From NCBI GenBank assembly GCA_002099365.1, contig MSED01000011.1:732930-796929 (forward strand): DNA of 64,000 bases, given 5' to 3'. The notes under the pieces are model-generated. The model ran no database searches, was not told the origin of the DNA, and saw nothing but the letters and a program-made list of their open reading frames with translations. The stretch's first letter is position 1. Every line of letters starts with the position of its first letter. The DNA is from Phialophora verrucosa (Eukaryota > Ascomycota > Eurotiomycetes > Chaetothyriales > Herpotrichiellaceae). Shown here one piece after another: positions 44,518-55,305 of this stretch. The translations under genes were made by a program, and so were the position numbers.

Positions 44518-46032
44518 TCACTGTGGACTCTGTGGCAAGTCCTCTGACGGAGACTGTCCGACTCCAGACCGGTCCATTCTCTTTTGCGCATCCTCCTCTA
44601 TCCGCCTCATCCTCTCTCGCAAATGGAAATCCCGATCCTTCCAGCGAGCCTCCCACAGGTCCTCGACCTGGTGTCGTGCCTTCTCCAGCATGATTTCGAC
44701 ATTCTCCTCTAGGTTACTGAGCCGCTTCTTTAGATCGTCAATGATGAAATCTTTCGCTCGGAGTTGCTGTCTCAGGACAATGTCCTTTTCGTTCAGCTTC
44801 TCCCGCAGTTCGGACACTTGCTTGTCCTTTAAGAGGACCGCCTTCCGGTGTGCCGCATCCAATGTGCGCATCATACGCGCGTAATGCAGACTGATGTCGT
44901 TCTCGTCGTCCATCGCGAGAGGGGTGCTGCTCTCCCCGTGTGCGTTGTCCGACTCGACTGTACTCGCGTCGTCGATCGATCGGTCGAGATCTCCGATTAC
45001 GGCTGACTGCTGAGTCGTGGCCGCCCGGAGGGGAAGTGGAAAGGCGCCAGGGGCGTTCCGTCCGATGTAGTCCGGCGATCTCGGTTTACAATCGGTGGGC
45101 TGCTCACCAAGGATCGCGCCTGCAGATCGAACCTGGATCGGATGTCCCGGCGATGAAAGATTTCGCAAGCGCCGAGGCCGATGGGTTGCCCGGGGAATGT
45201 CGCTCGAGGTGATAAGGCGAGGTAGCCGCACGCCATTTGTCCTTCTCACAGGCGATGACTCTAGCATGGAGTGTTGGAGAGTTGGGTTGGCCTCCCCCGA
45301 GGTTGCCCGCCTGCCGTAGGTGTATCTTCCGGGGACGATGAAATTCTCCCTTTCCTGCTCGAACGACAAGCCGTTCTCTATAGCTGCGTCCGAGCCGTTC
45401 GCCTGTGGATGCTGTACATGTGTGGCGGAAAAGGATCGATGACCGATCTGATCGTGCCCTACTGGGGAAGGCATGTCGAATTCCGCTGGATTGAGTATGT
45501 TGGCTCGGACTCCGCGGTCTGGATCGAGGGTGACAAACGTCGATCTCGGCGTGACGGCGCCATCTTCTGGCTCATCCTCTTCCTCGTCGTGCTCGTGCAA
45601 CTCAATCCGGCCACCGAAGCTGGCAGCACTATGCGATCGACCTCCTTGGAATCGAATGACTTCGCCTGGCCCTGTGTACGGTGGGGGAGCATCGGCTGTC
45701 ACCCGGGAGCCATCTCGACTGATCCGGAACAACTGTCCGCCCACGTTGATGTCAATGCTGCGCGCATCTTCTTGCAGGGTAGTCGTAGTGAACTTTGACT
45801 GTGTCGAGACGATTGATGAAGCCCGACTGTGCCTGGCGACTCGAGAGTTATTCAATTCGCGCACCCACGGAGGAATGCATTGGATGGGGGTCGTCTCCTG
45901 GTTGGTGCTCGCCGGAGAAGCTGTGTTCAGTGGGGGAACCTGGTCTCCATCTTCTGCTGAGGCCTTAGGATGGCAATCAACGCCACTGCTGCTTCCCCTG
46001 AAGCTTGGAAGAGCGTTTGCGAGCCGGAACAT
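44518..46032 (-). CDS. Hypothetical coiled-coil protein with PPxY motif
   Basis: Single-exon 504-residue protein, family not recognised. Residues 1-380 are mostly disordered, rich in Ser, Pro and Arg, with one ordered-looking patch at about 91-125 (IDINVGGQLFRISRDGS) followed by APPPYTG. PPPY (116-119) fits a PPxY ligand for WW domains such as those of Rsp5/Nedd4 ubiquitin ligases. An acidic stretch EHDEEEDEPEDG follows. Residues from about 390 to 485 form a long charged coiled coil (SELREKLNEKDIVLRQQLRA and on). The start ATG is followed immediately by MFRLANALPS; no membrane segment. A scaffold or adaptor role is only an inference from the coiled coil and PPxY. Confidence 0.75.
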   Translation of the reverse strand: MFRLANALPSFRGSSSGVDCHPKASAEDGDQVPPLNTASPASTNQETTPIQCIPPWVRELNNSRVARHSRASSIVSTQSKFTTTTLQEDARSIDINVGGQLFRISRDGSRVTADAPPPYTGPGEVIRFQGGRSHSAASFGGRIELHEHDEEEDEPEDGAVTPRSTFVTLDPDRGVRANILNPAEFDMPSPVGHDQIGHRSFSATHVQHPQANGSDAAIENGLSFEQERENFIVPGRYTYGRRATSGEANPTLQHSMLESSPVRRTNGVRLPRLITSSDIPRATHRPRRLRNLSSPGHPIQVRSAGAILGEQPTDCKPRSPDYIGRNAPGAFPLPLRAATTQQSAVIGDLDRSIDDASTVESDNAHGESSTPLAMDDENDISLHYARMMRTLDAAHRKAVLLKDKQVSELREKLNEKDIVLRQQLRAKDFIIDDLKKRLSNLEENVEIMLEKARHQVEDLWEARWKDRDFHLRERMRRIEEDAQKRMDRSGVGQSPSEDLPQSPQ

Positions 46033-46844
46033 TGTGCGACGTCTTTTAGCTGCAAATCGATAGATCTCGAATCAATGCCCGATAGTCTTAGCATGTGAGT
46101 GACCGAGCCAGTCGCAGCGGCAGATGCGCACATGCTGTCTCGTCAGAGAACCATCCTGTGCACTGGCTCACAGGCGAAAAGAACGCTTTTGACAAGGTCG
46201 GCGTAAAAGAAAGATACAGGATATCGGTCACGTAGGCAGAAAGGATCAGGAACTGAGACAGGTGGTCATTTCTTCGAAGGCAGCAGCCAAGCCAGGCAGT
46301 CTAACATAAACGCACAGCCTCCCCAAGCCGCAGTCCGCGAACCTGGAATGGTAGCACTGCACCTCAGTGCATTTCCTGCAAGCTGACGGCATCTACACGG
46401 GCATGTACCAAAAGTCCCAGAATGTCAAAGTCCCAAAACCGAAAAAGGACTTTACCCGCGCACAATGCCATTTCCCGCGAGAGACGCTCGAAGGAAGAGG
46501 GTCAGTCCTGTAGCGAGCAGGTAAGAATCTCAATTGGTTATGGCGAAGTTTGCACCCCGGCTTATGCACAGCTGATCTACTCGACACCCACGCGGCTTAT
46601 CTATACACAGCAACAGTTAACAGTCAACAGCAGCAGAGGACCTCCCTTTTCCGACCCGTCGTCTATCATGATCATACAAGATACTTCCCGTTCTGTTCAC
46701 CCGTACTGCCAGCATAACCCTGGGCAAGGACGTACCATGTTCTTGCCGCCAATTGCTTGGCCAATGACAAGCCGAAATCGACCCCACCAAAGACTTAGAT
46801 CCCGAAGCGTCCGTTCGGAGCAATGTACCAGCTGTCGGGCGTAA
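46033..46844. other. Intergenic, 0.8 kb
   Basis: Upstream region of the coiled-coil protein gene and 3' side of the next leftward gene. Only short frames; no repeat or RNA gene seen. Confidence 0.5.
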
Positions 46845-48099
46845 TCAAGGGTGTGTCCTGGGTACACTCTCGACAGTGAACGTCTTGTCACACCTGATCC
46901 CGTTGATCACAGACTCATACCGAACCGAGTTCGCCGAATCACCGTCACCATGTCCGTTGTCGCTAGAGGTGACGGCTTGGTGCCCAAGCTCGTGTTCGGC
47001 GGTTGTCACCATCGACTTGCTGATTGGATACGTGTCCAGGTCAAAGTCGAGGTCGTTTTTGGAGTCAAATTGACTGTGGTTGTTCCTGCTGGGCTGGCGC
47101 CATGAAGCCATCTGCTTTTGGTGGTCCGCGGTCTGCGAGTTGGTATGCCTTGTGGCAGTCCGGCTGGTCAGACGTTGGATGATGGGGAAAACCTCTTTCA
47201 GGAAGACCCAGATACCCGGGAGCGTTGTGACGTAGATGGCGACCGAAGCCTCTCGGAAGTACCAGTTCATGTACACATAGCTGATCAAGGACGGGACCAG
47301 GCAGTATATGGCTCGCAGTATGGCGGCGACGATGACGAACCCTCCCATTCCAAATATGATGCCGAGAATGAGCTTCTGTTGCAGAGACAAGCGTGCGGAT
47401 AGCACCGGGGGGATACCCATGAGCATGATCAAGATATCCGTGGAGATGTTGAACACGGCGTTGACAATCTGATAGTATTGATAGGTAGAACATTGGGCTT
47501 TGGTACTCCGTTAACGACTGTTTCAGAGAGGATGGATTCGCGACTTACAGTTGCTTGGCGGCACAGCCCAATATTGCGAAAGAGGTCGACAGATGGTGAA
47601 CAGGGCGATTTCGTCTCCGAGAAAAGCGCAAATAACCCATACGACCACACCCCAAAGCAGCTTTCGTTGCCGTGCCTTGTCAATAATCCGCGCATAGAGA
47701 TAAAGCATCGCTGCTTTACAAGACCAGATCGTAAGAAGCTCGGCATGCTCGGAGACGAAGACCCATTTGCTTCCTCGAATCCGCCCAGCTTTGATGGAGG
47801 GAGTGAGAGCGGCCTCTTCTTCCGGCGTCATCAAGTTCGAACCCGGGCCTTCCAGCATCTGGTTGAAGGCAATGACTAGTATCGTGTACCAGCAAAAGCC
47901 GAATGCTATGAGCGCATCGTCCGCTTCCAGGTGCTTGATCCCAACCCTCTTGACTTTTCCGGCCCTGTCACAAGGTTAGTCGACGGCCCCACGGACAGCT
48001 GCCGGGCAATACTGACAGTCGCAACACCACGAAAAGCGCACCGACTCCGTAGAGACTCCATGATTCTGGCACGAAACCGGGGTTGGGATTTGTGGACAT
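46845..48099 (-). CDS. Fungal rhodopsin-domain integral membrane protein (second copy type)
   Basis: Exons on -: 48099-48017, 47964-47549, 47497-46845, with GT-AG introns of 52 and 51 nt and closing phases, giving 383 residues. It is the same broad family as the gene at 33009-34598 but clearly diverged. Seen: a short N-terminus and first helix (about 15-28); HLEADDALIAFGFCW (39-53), the equivalent of the SWDDY loop; a TIWSCKAAMLYLYARI helix; ALFTICRPLSQYW; SQCSTYQYYQIVNAVFNIS, the conserved stretch before helix 6; and IPPVLSARLSLQQK. The hydrophilic tail of about 100 residues is rich in Ser, Asp and His. The start MSTNPNPGFVPE is the only ATG that fits the family spacing. Function and ligand are unknown. 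Confidence 0.85.
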
Positions 48100-49334
48100 G
48101 CTGGGCCGCTTGGACGAGTCCCAGACAGAAAACAAAGTACCGACAGAGTTGAATTCGAAGATCAACACGCGGCGAGCGCAGGCAATGGGCAGAAATCCCC
48201 CCGACTTTGTAATACACGGCCTCTGCACTTCATTGCCCAAAACTGCCAAGTCGACCCTGAGACACTATAGTTCCCCCCGTGCGAGGGCCAGCCTCCAAAA
48301 CATCATTGGAAGCAGATACAGTGTCGCACTCGAGAGTTAGCAAGTGGAGCTCCTGAGCTCGACTCGAGATAGTCAAAAGATTGTCGGCGGAAAGTGCAAA
48401 AGGGGTTGGCCACTAAAGTGGGCTTGCGCCTTCCCTTCCGAACTGCCGCATGCGTGCTGGGGCTCTTCAGCCAAGATGAACTCACCTTTGAAGGTTGTTT
48501 GGGACCTCCTGCTGCCAAGGGGGGCGAGCCCGCGGATTAACACAGCGACGACAGCAGCAAGCAAGACGCTGATGTTGTTGCTGTCATCCCCATGTGAGGC
48601 CCGTCCCTCACTGATGCCATCCCATGTGCTTGGGGGGTCCAGCTGTCAGGTACAGTGCGGGCATTACCGATCTCCGGGAACTCTTGACAGATGGATGGGC
48701 GATGGGGCTCGAGAAAATTCTAATACTCGGTACGAGGAAGGGCCTTGCAAGCCAGCACGCAATGGACCAATGCAATTACCAGTTGCTTGCCAGTGTTGCC
48801 GCAGACCCGCCGATATGGGAGCATTGGCATGATTCGGTGACACATAGATTTCTCTAGGAGCTGCGGGAAGGGCGAGAAGATTTGAAAGTGAGTGGAGGAA
48901 GAATTGGAGCCTGGAGCGAACGGGAGGCCGTCTTGGCGCTGGCCGCCGGCCCCTCACCAGCTCTGGGCTCTGCTTGGCCGACCTCGGCACTCACCCACCA
49001 ACCTAGCAGATTCACATTCCTTTCATCTGGCCCTCACCTCCACTTCATGCCCACCTCAAACCTCGTGCAAACTGCTTGTAGAGCGGAGACACTAACTGGC
49101 CAGGGGTTCGAGAGGATCTAGCGCGCCACCTGGCACCCAGGGTTCAGGTACCATAAGCATCGAACAAGCTGCGACCCTGTCTTATGTTGAGCGACTTGGA
49201 GTACGAGTAGCTGATTTGTTTCTACTGTACACTCTTCTTCCTCTTCTCAGTTCCTTTGTTCTCGTCGTTCTTGCTGTTGTCGTTGTCGCTGTTGTTTGTT
49301 CGCTCACATTGTATGCTTGTGTAGAGGTTTCAGG
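48100..49334. other. Divergent intergenic region, 1.2 kb
   Basis: Lies between divergent membrane-protein genes and carries both promoters. A pyrimidine-rich block (49226-49260, CTCTTCTTCCTCTTCTC) and the motif GTACGAGTAG (49201) precede the permease gene. No gene supported. A short hydrophobic frame at 48373-48564 on - was considered as an extra exon of the rhodopsin-domain gene but is not needed. Confidence 0.5.
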
Positions 49335-51060
49335 ATGGCAGACAAGAACCCAACAACCGATGTATCAACCGACTCGGAGGTTTCGGAGCCGGGCAACATC
49401 ATCAACGCATCTGGTCACGCCCAAGAGCTGTCGCGCAACTTCAGTCTGCTCTCCCTTGCTGGTGTCGGTCTGGTAGTTGGCAACGTGTGGCCGGCTATTG
49501 GAGGCTCAATCCTGGTGGCCATTTTCAATGGCGGACCTCCAGGTTCGTCGCGCTCCCGAGCAGTGCACCTGACTATTGCTGATGTTTCCCAGGTGTCCTG
49601 TACGAATTCCTCGTCGTATCGGTCTTCTACTGGATCGTGGCAGCCTGCGTAGCTGAGCTCGCCTCAGCGATCCCCTCGTCGGCCGGCGTCTATCAATGGG
49701 CCACCGTCACGGCCGGGAAACGATGGGGCCGCATCGTGGGCTTCTTCGCTGGCTGGTGGAATTGCCTTGCCTGGATTCTCGGTGCTGCGTCAATGACGTC
49801 CATCTTTTCTAACACGGTCGTGCAAATGTGAGGGCGAAGAGAGATTTCGACGAGGAGAACATGCTGACTCGAGGCAGGTACGCTGTGAAGCATCCGGATT
49901 TCGTCTCCAAACCGTGGCACGTCTTTGTGACATATATCATCGTCACCTGGATTGCATGCTTGATTGTCTGCTTCTGCAACGAAGCCATGCCCCGCCTGAA
50001 CGCCATCGGCATCTTCTTCATTCTGGCTGGATTCCTCATCACCATCGTGGTGGTCACGGTCATGCCAGGCCAAGACGGCCGACCCGGACATGCGTCTTCG
50101 TCTTTCGTGTGGACTGAGTGGACCGCTGATATTGGGTATCCCAACGGGTTCGTTTTCGTGGCTGGGATGCTCAACGGAGCTTTCAGCGTCGGTACTCCCG
50201 ACACTACGAGCCATCTTGCGGAGGAGATCCCATATCCGCAAAGGAACGTGCCAATTGCAATTGCCTGCCAGATGAGCATTGGCTTTGTCACCGGCTTCGC
50301 GTATCTGATTGCGATTCTGTACGCCATCAACGACTACGATGCTCTCTTCGAATCGCCATACCCAATCGCCGAGATCTACCGACAGGCCACGGGCTCTGCC
50401 AATGGGGCCATTGGGCTGCTCACTCTTGTCCTCATCTGCATCGGCATCTGCGTGTGCGGTCTCTACATCACCTGCGGTCGAACTCTGTGGGCTTTGGCTC
50501 GCGACGGGGCTACGCCGTTCCCAAGCATTCTAGGCAGAGTCAACAACAAACTCGGCATGCCATTCAACTCGACCATCACGGCTGCAGTCCTCGTCACCAT
50601 CCTCGGAGCCATCTATGTCGGCAGCACCACGGCCTTTAACGCCTTTGTGGGGTCATTCGTCTTGCTGTCTAGCTCCTCCTACATTGCGGCCATCCTACCT
50701 CATCTCCTCACCAAACGCCGCAACATCGAGGTATACGGCCCCTTCCACCTCAAGGGCGCCCTTGGATTCGTGTTCAACTTCATCGCCTGCGCTTATATGA
50801 TTGTCTGGTTCGTCATCTACTGCTTCCCGTTCTATCTCCCCACCGACGCGCAAACGATGAACTACGCAGTTCTGATTTGGGGCGGATTCACGGTCTTTGT
50901 GGCTGCCTGGTGGTTCTTGGGCGCCAGGAAGGGATACCAAGGCCCGCCCATGGTTGCCAATGGAGGCAAGGTGAATCTGGCGGATACTCTGAAGAAGGTG
51001 GATGCGGGTGCTATTCAAGCCGCAAGGAGGAGCAATAGCCTGAAAACAGCAGCCACCTGA
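49335..51060 (+). CDS. APC-family amino acid/choline/GABA-type permease
   Basis: Exons: 49335-49542, 49593-49827, 49878-51060, with two 50-nt GT-AG introns, giving 541 residues. It is a plasma-membrane-type secondary transporter with about 12 predicted helices. Seen: a hydrophilic N-terminus; the helix-1 region SLAGVGLVVGNVWPAIGGSI with the unwound G-rich motif of the amino acid-polyamine-choline superfamily; ELASAIPSSAGVYQW in helix 3, a hallmark of the family; WNCLAWILG; GTPDTTSHLAEEIPYPQRNV (conserved loop before helix 7); and GRTLWALARDGATPFP near helix 8-9. The sequence style is closest to fungal choline (Hnm1) and GABA permeases. The substrate cannot be assigned from sequence alone. Confidence 0.9.
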
Positions 51061-51831
51061 TAAATGTAGTTGGATGGGATGGATTCTCCTTCTTCAGCAG
51101 GCCTTTTGACGTATAGCGCACCAATTCTGGATAGACTTGATCGAACTCCTGTCAATGATTATCTCCTGTTCGATCGCAAGCGCGCGCTTTCTCTTTCCAA
51201 CCGGTTGAGGAATACTCTTCGACGTTCTCTTGGTGCAACTTGGCGGCAGTGTGCCGTGACATTGCCACCAATCTGACCTGTCGAAGCAGAATGGAAACCG
51301 CCGAGTCACTGGACCTTTGGCAGGAGCAGTTGAGCAGAAGCGATGGAAAAGGGGCATCAGAGATCCACCCAATCTTCCACACCATCGTGTTTTTGCAGGG
51401 TCTCTTATTCCGCGGTCTGCTCAACCTTGGCTCGCAACGAACTCATTGAGAGTCAGTCTCTCTTCCTCTCTCAAGAGTTCAACCAGGTCTCCGATCGACG
51501 TCAAAGGCCTGCAATACTTTCCCTCGATGAAACTCCGGTAGATGCCGTCGAACGTGGAGCCATACCTCGCGGCCAGAACAGGTCTACAACAGGCCGTTCT
51601 CGGGTGGTCTGACCCGAGTTGCAGCCACGGCGTGGTGACTGTAAAGCAGGTTTGGCAGTGGTTCTGGGAGATGCACGAGAGCCAGTGTCGGCGAAAGCAC
51701 GCAGAGGACAAAGATACGCGCAAGAAATAAGCAGGGGAGCCGCATATCAGGAGACGGTCAAAGGAGGAGGCAGATGTGTATGCTTTTCTGCGATGCTCTT
51801 GAAAAAGCGACGAGAATCCACCACATGAACC

Positions 51832-52045
51832 AACAAGCAAATGTCCACCCTCCTGCTTCAGGCCTTGAAGACGCCACGTCTGTATTCGTCGACCACGCGA
51901 AATAACAAGCAAATATCCACCCTCGTACTGCAGGCCTTGAAGAGCGACGTCTGTAGTCGTCGACCACGCGAACTAACAAGCAAATGTCCGCCCTCCGTAC
52001 TGCAGGCCGTGAAGACCCGACGTCTGTGGTCGTCGGCATCGTCAT
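51832..52045 (-). repeat. Minisatellite, three ~71-bp units
   Basis: Units start with AACAAGCAAATGTCCACCCT at 51832, 51904 and 51975 and continue with CTGCAGGCC-TTGAAGA and CGACGTCTGTAGTCGTCGAC. Units are imperfect, about 71-72 bp, so nearly 24 codons, and a - frame (51758-52168) stays open through all of them. Confidence 0.8.
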
Positions 52046-52059
52046 TTCCCCCATGATGT

Positions 52060-52160
52060 CTAACTCCTCATTATCCCAATAATCAGGCATGATGTCCCAC
52101 TCCTCATTATCACAATAACCAGGCGTGATATCCAGCTCTTCGTTATTCCAAATGACATAC
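52060..52160 (-). repeat. Minisatellite, three ~36-bp units
   Basis: Units of the form CTCCTCATTATCCCAATAATCAGGC with ATGATGTC between them, about 36 bp each, directly next to the 71-bp array. In the open - frame they read as a 12-residue repeat, D-N-E-E-x-D-I-x-P (WNNEELDI, CDNEEWDI, WDNEELDI). Confidence 0.8.
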
Positions 52161-52217
52161 CAGAACAACAGTTGTGGCGTCCACTAGGCTCTTCTCCGCC
52201 TCAGGTTCCCGTTGAAT

Positions 52218-52883
52218 TCATCCGTGTTTCGACTGGTTCGACTGGATCGGCTGATGGATGCTTTGCCGGAAGTACCACTCGAGAAGTCTACGATCGGGGC
52301 CGCGGGTAAACAGACGGCAGATGCTGCCCTCATACATGGACACCCAGCTCAACCTCTCGCCGGATTTGAAGACCCATTTGACGATTTCGAAGAGCTTGCT
52401 TCGCCCTACCCGCTCCGGCTCGTCGCGCGCCTCGACGTCCTGCATGGCGAGGATGACCAATTCTTGAACCTCGACATAGTCGACCGCAGGCCGGAAAGGC
52501 GGGCCGTACGAGTCAAAACAACTGTAGAAGAGGTTGATGATGTTCGAGCTGGTCAACTCGACCTTCCACCGGCTTTCGAATTCCAGGCCGAGCGCCAGTT
52601 CGGCGCTGGCCCAGTCGAGAGACAGGAGCGCGACGAGCGGGCTGGGACCAAGACTTGCGCCGACCCTGGGGAGCAGGAATCGAAGGACGTGCCGCAACAC
52701 CGCCATGTCTGGCTGGTAGACCTCGGGGTGAGTCAATCCGCGGCTGCTCGCTTCATCCACTCCCTGCTCCGAGTCAGAAAAGGATCCCTAATATCTTGCG
52801 CGGAATGTCTTCACGACCGCGAATCCGCGTGTCGCAGGACCTCCATGACTTACCTGGGACGGCTGTGAATGTGCGCGCAGCAT
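52218..52883 (-). CDS. Hypothetical protein, unrecognised
   Basis: The main exon, 52763-52218, encodes 181 residues with good coding character (FYSCFDSYGPPFRPAVDYVE, then VQELVILAMQDVEARDEPE, and GRSKLFEIVKWVFKSGERL) and no known motif that I can name. A GT-AG intron (GTAAGTCATGG to CTCGGAGCAG) joins it in phase to 52883-52854 (MLRAHSQPSQ), giving 191 residues; that frame is open further up to 53024, so the start is uncertain. The end is at the first stop, but the minisatellite frame just downstream could be another exon. Predicted mostly helical, no signal peptide. Confidence 0.45.
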
Positions 52884-54687
52884 CCCTGCGCGGGTTGTCC
52901 GTCGTCTTTCGCCGAAGGATCCGAGAAGTCTTTGCCTCCCTTCTGCGAGTTCAACCTGAATTGTTGGTGAGTGACGACCAAGTGGGAGGTTAAGAGCGTC
53001 TCGACGTACAGCGGCCGCCGTCATCAGACGGCGTCATGAAGCATTCCCCGCATGATGTTTGAACCAGGACTCGAAATCCAGGAGCCCGTCTGGGAGTAAA
53101 AAGGACGGTGTCACAGACCCGTGGAAAGGGCACCCAATGGACTTCCCCGCTTTAACCTGCGGCTGAAACCCTACTGCACAAGTGCTTTTGGTTCGAAGCA
53201 CCGCAGCGAGTCTAGCGGCAGTCTAAACCGATCGACGACGCCGACCTCGCACATCACTGTGGTCATGTGCGAGGATCGAGCGTCGCCAAGCGAGCAGGCG
53301 TCGTGCACGGAACAACGCATCAGTTGGGAAGACAAGTGCCGCGGCCAAAGATATCGTTGGGACCATCTCACACGATTTCACCGCCTAATGAAAGCTGCAT
53401 AATCAATCCCTACTTGATTACGGGTACTGGCCAGACATGCGGAGGCGTTCTGTGCATTTTGGACAGTGAGGTCGGGATCGTTGTGCCGAAGCAACTCAAA
53501 CGATACCAATTAGCAGTAAGGGCTTCCCAGCAAGTCTGCGGCCACTGGACGGCGCAATTGAAGGGAAATGAGAACCCGGTGGCTGGCAATCTACACCGTC
53601 ACCAGAACGGGACATCACATCCTACGCAGGATGTGAGGATCTCATGGATGTACGGAGTGCCACTGTCATGGTTGGTGATGGTTTTTGGTGGCACAATTGG
53701 TTGGCTCCCGCAGCTCGCTCCTGGCTTGCCTGGTCAGTGATTCAAGTAGCACAAGCATGAGAGGTTGTCATGATTCAGGGTTTTGTGATACGTACCGTAG
53801 AACTGCCCTCCCTATTCATGCATCGAGCCGGGTTGGCTGCGTTTAAACGGCTAACGGCAATTAAAGCCCACCTCGCTGAATCCGCACCCCTTCTACGAGC
53901 CACAGCAGCCCACCCTCCCACCTCCGTAGCTTGCTTATCGCGCAAGTGATGGCAGAACATGGGACAACGCCGTGGCTGCAGGAGATGCAGTAGTGGCATT
54001 TTCGACCGATTGATCACTTCCGACGTTCAGCTCTAGTCCGGTGACGGAGTACATTCCTTCCCATTCACCCGCAACTTTCGTCCTCCTCATCATCGCTGTC
54101 GATGACATCGTCCTCCTCAGGCAGTCCAATGACGCATGGATCCAGAACCGCTGGTGCTGGAAATACAAATCGGCCACGGGATCTGCAGCTGAACAGTGTG
54201 GTATGAATCCTCGGTCTCAACTTTCTCATTCACTCGCTTTTGAGACTCCAACATGCAGCTCTATGGTCCAGTAGAATACCCATTTAACAAGACAAGAGTC
54301 TTGCAACTACTCAATGGACGGGAAGGCCATGGTCTTCGTTCTATCTTTTGCTGTCGTCACCGTCTCGATGGACCGTCTCCTAGCACTACGTGGTGATAGA
54401 ACAGGCTGTTCGCCTTCAACTGGGCATGAGGGAAGTGGCAGATGTTCCTTACAGGTCGAAATTCTACCTATGTTTTTGCGGCTCTAGGCTTTTAGCGACG
54501 ATGCAAAACCCTCTTGAATTTTTGAGCGTCGAACGGAGCTGTATTAACCTCCTGTAGGCGCACCAGCATTCGCAAGTTGACAACAGTAAATGCATCCAGG
54601 TCTTACCACGGCGAAACCACGATGCAAGCATGAGCGGGATGATATCTTCAGTGTGGCTTCTCTGTGCACAGTCACTAACTACTCACT

Positions 54688-54723
<36 letters not shown>

Positions 54724-55305
54724 CGCGCTCTCTATCTCTCTCACACAACCAGACACTCTCTTTCACTCGCTCACACACAAACACCCCCTCTCTCACACAC
54801 TCTCTCACGCGCACTCTCTCCCTCTCCCCCCCCTCCCTCTCTCTCTCCCTCTCTCTCACACACACACAGAGTCTTCACCGTCATCCACTATCTCACATCG
54901 CCGTCACTGACTTGATCATCGACACTAGGCCAACTCTCTTATACCTGCTTTGGGTCGTCACTTGAGCCTTATTAACTGCTGTTGAACCCTTTGCGCTAAA
55001 GCTATCACTTTCTCACAGTTCTTTCTGAAATCGTTGGACCTTCCCCGAACCATCTCAAAACAATTCTATATCACTCCAAGGAAGGCTCGCTTCGCATCTG
55101 GAAGCTCGCTCACGTCCCTATCTGTTGCCACTCCGGGCCATCACCAAACCTTCTATTTCGCCTTGCTCTTGCGATACCGCCAACCACACAGGACCCCGGT
55201 TGGGCAGATTTTCAACACAGACACTCAGCTTACTTCGTCCTTACCGCACCCTTCATCGCTGATCGTTTCAGCTCGCACTAGAGTTAGACGCGCTTGTCCG
55301 CTATC
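52884..55305. other. 2.4-kb gene-poor region with microsatellite
   Basis: No gene supported; frames are short and overlapping. It contains the (CA)n and CT-rich tract described separately. The last 300 bases form the promoter and leader of the large GTPase gene. Confidence 0.5.
54688..54870 (+). repeat. (CA)n microsatellite and CT/CA-rich tract
   Basis: About 15 CA dinucleotides from 54691 to 54720, followed by 150 bases made almost only of C, T and A (CTCTCTCACACAC, CTCCCCCCCCTCC types). Frames through it encode only repeated HT or SL residues and are not genes. Confidence 0.92.

Larger units (their letters stand above)
51061..52217. other. Intergenic with minisatellites; possible coding on -
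   Basis: Holds the two tandem arrays listed separately. On -, the frame 51421-51912 ends in a stretch with coding-like character (STFDGIYRSFIEGKYCRPL followed by SIGDLVELLREEERLTLNE), and 51758-52168 is open through both arrays. I could not join these into a confident gene model, but a fast-evolving repeat-bearing protein is possible. Confidence 0.4.

Noticed and set aside
51832..52160. Direct repeats with regular spacing, considered as a CRISPR-like array
   Set aside because: Units are contiguous with no unique spacers, imperfect, and the genome is eukaryotic; they are minisatellites.
54590..54965. Open frames of His-Thr and Ser-Leu repeats
   Set aside because: They arise from the (CA)n and CT-rich microsatellite in all frames and on both strands.
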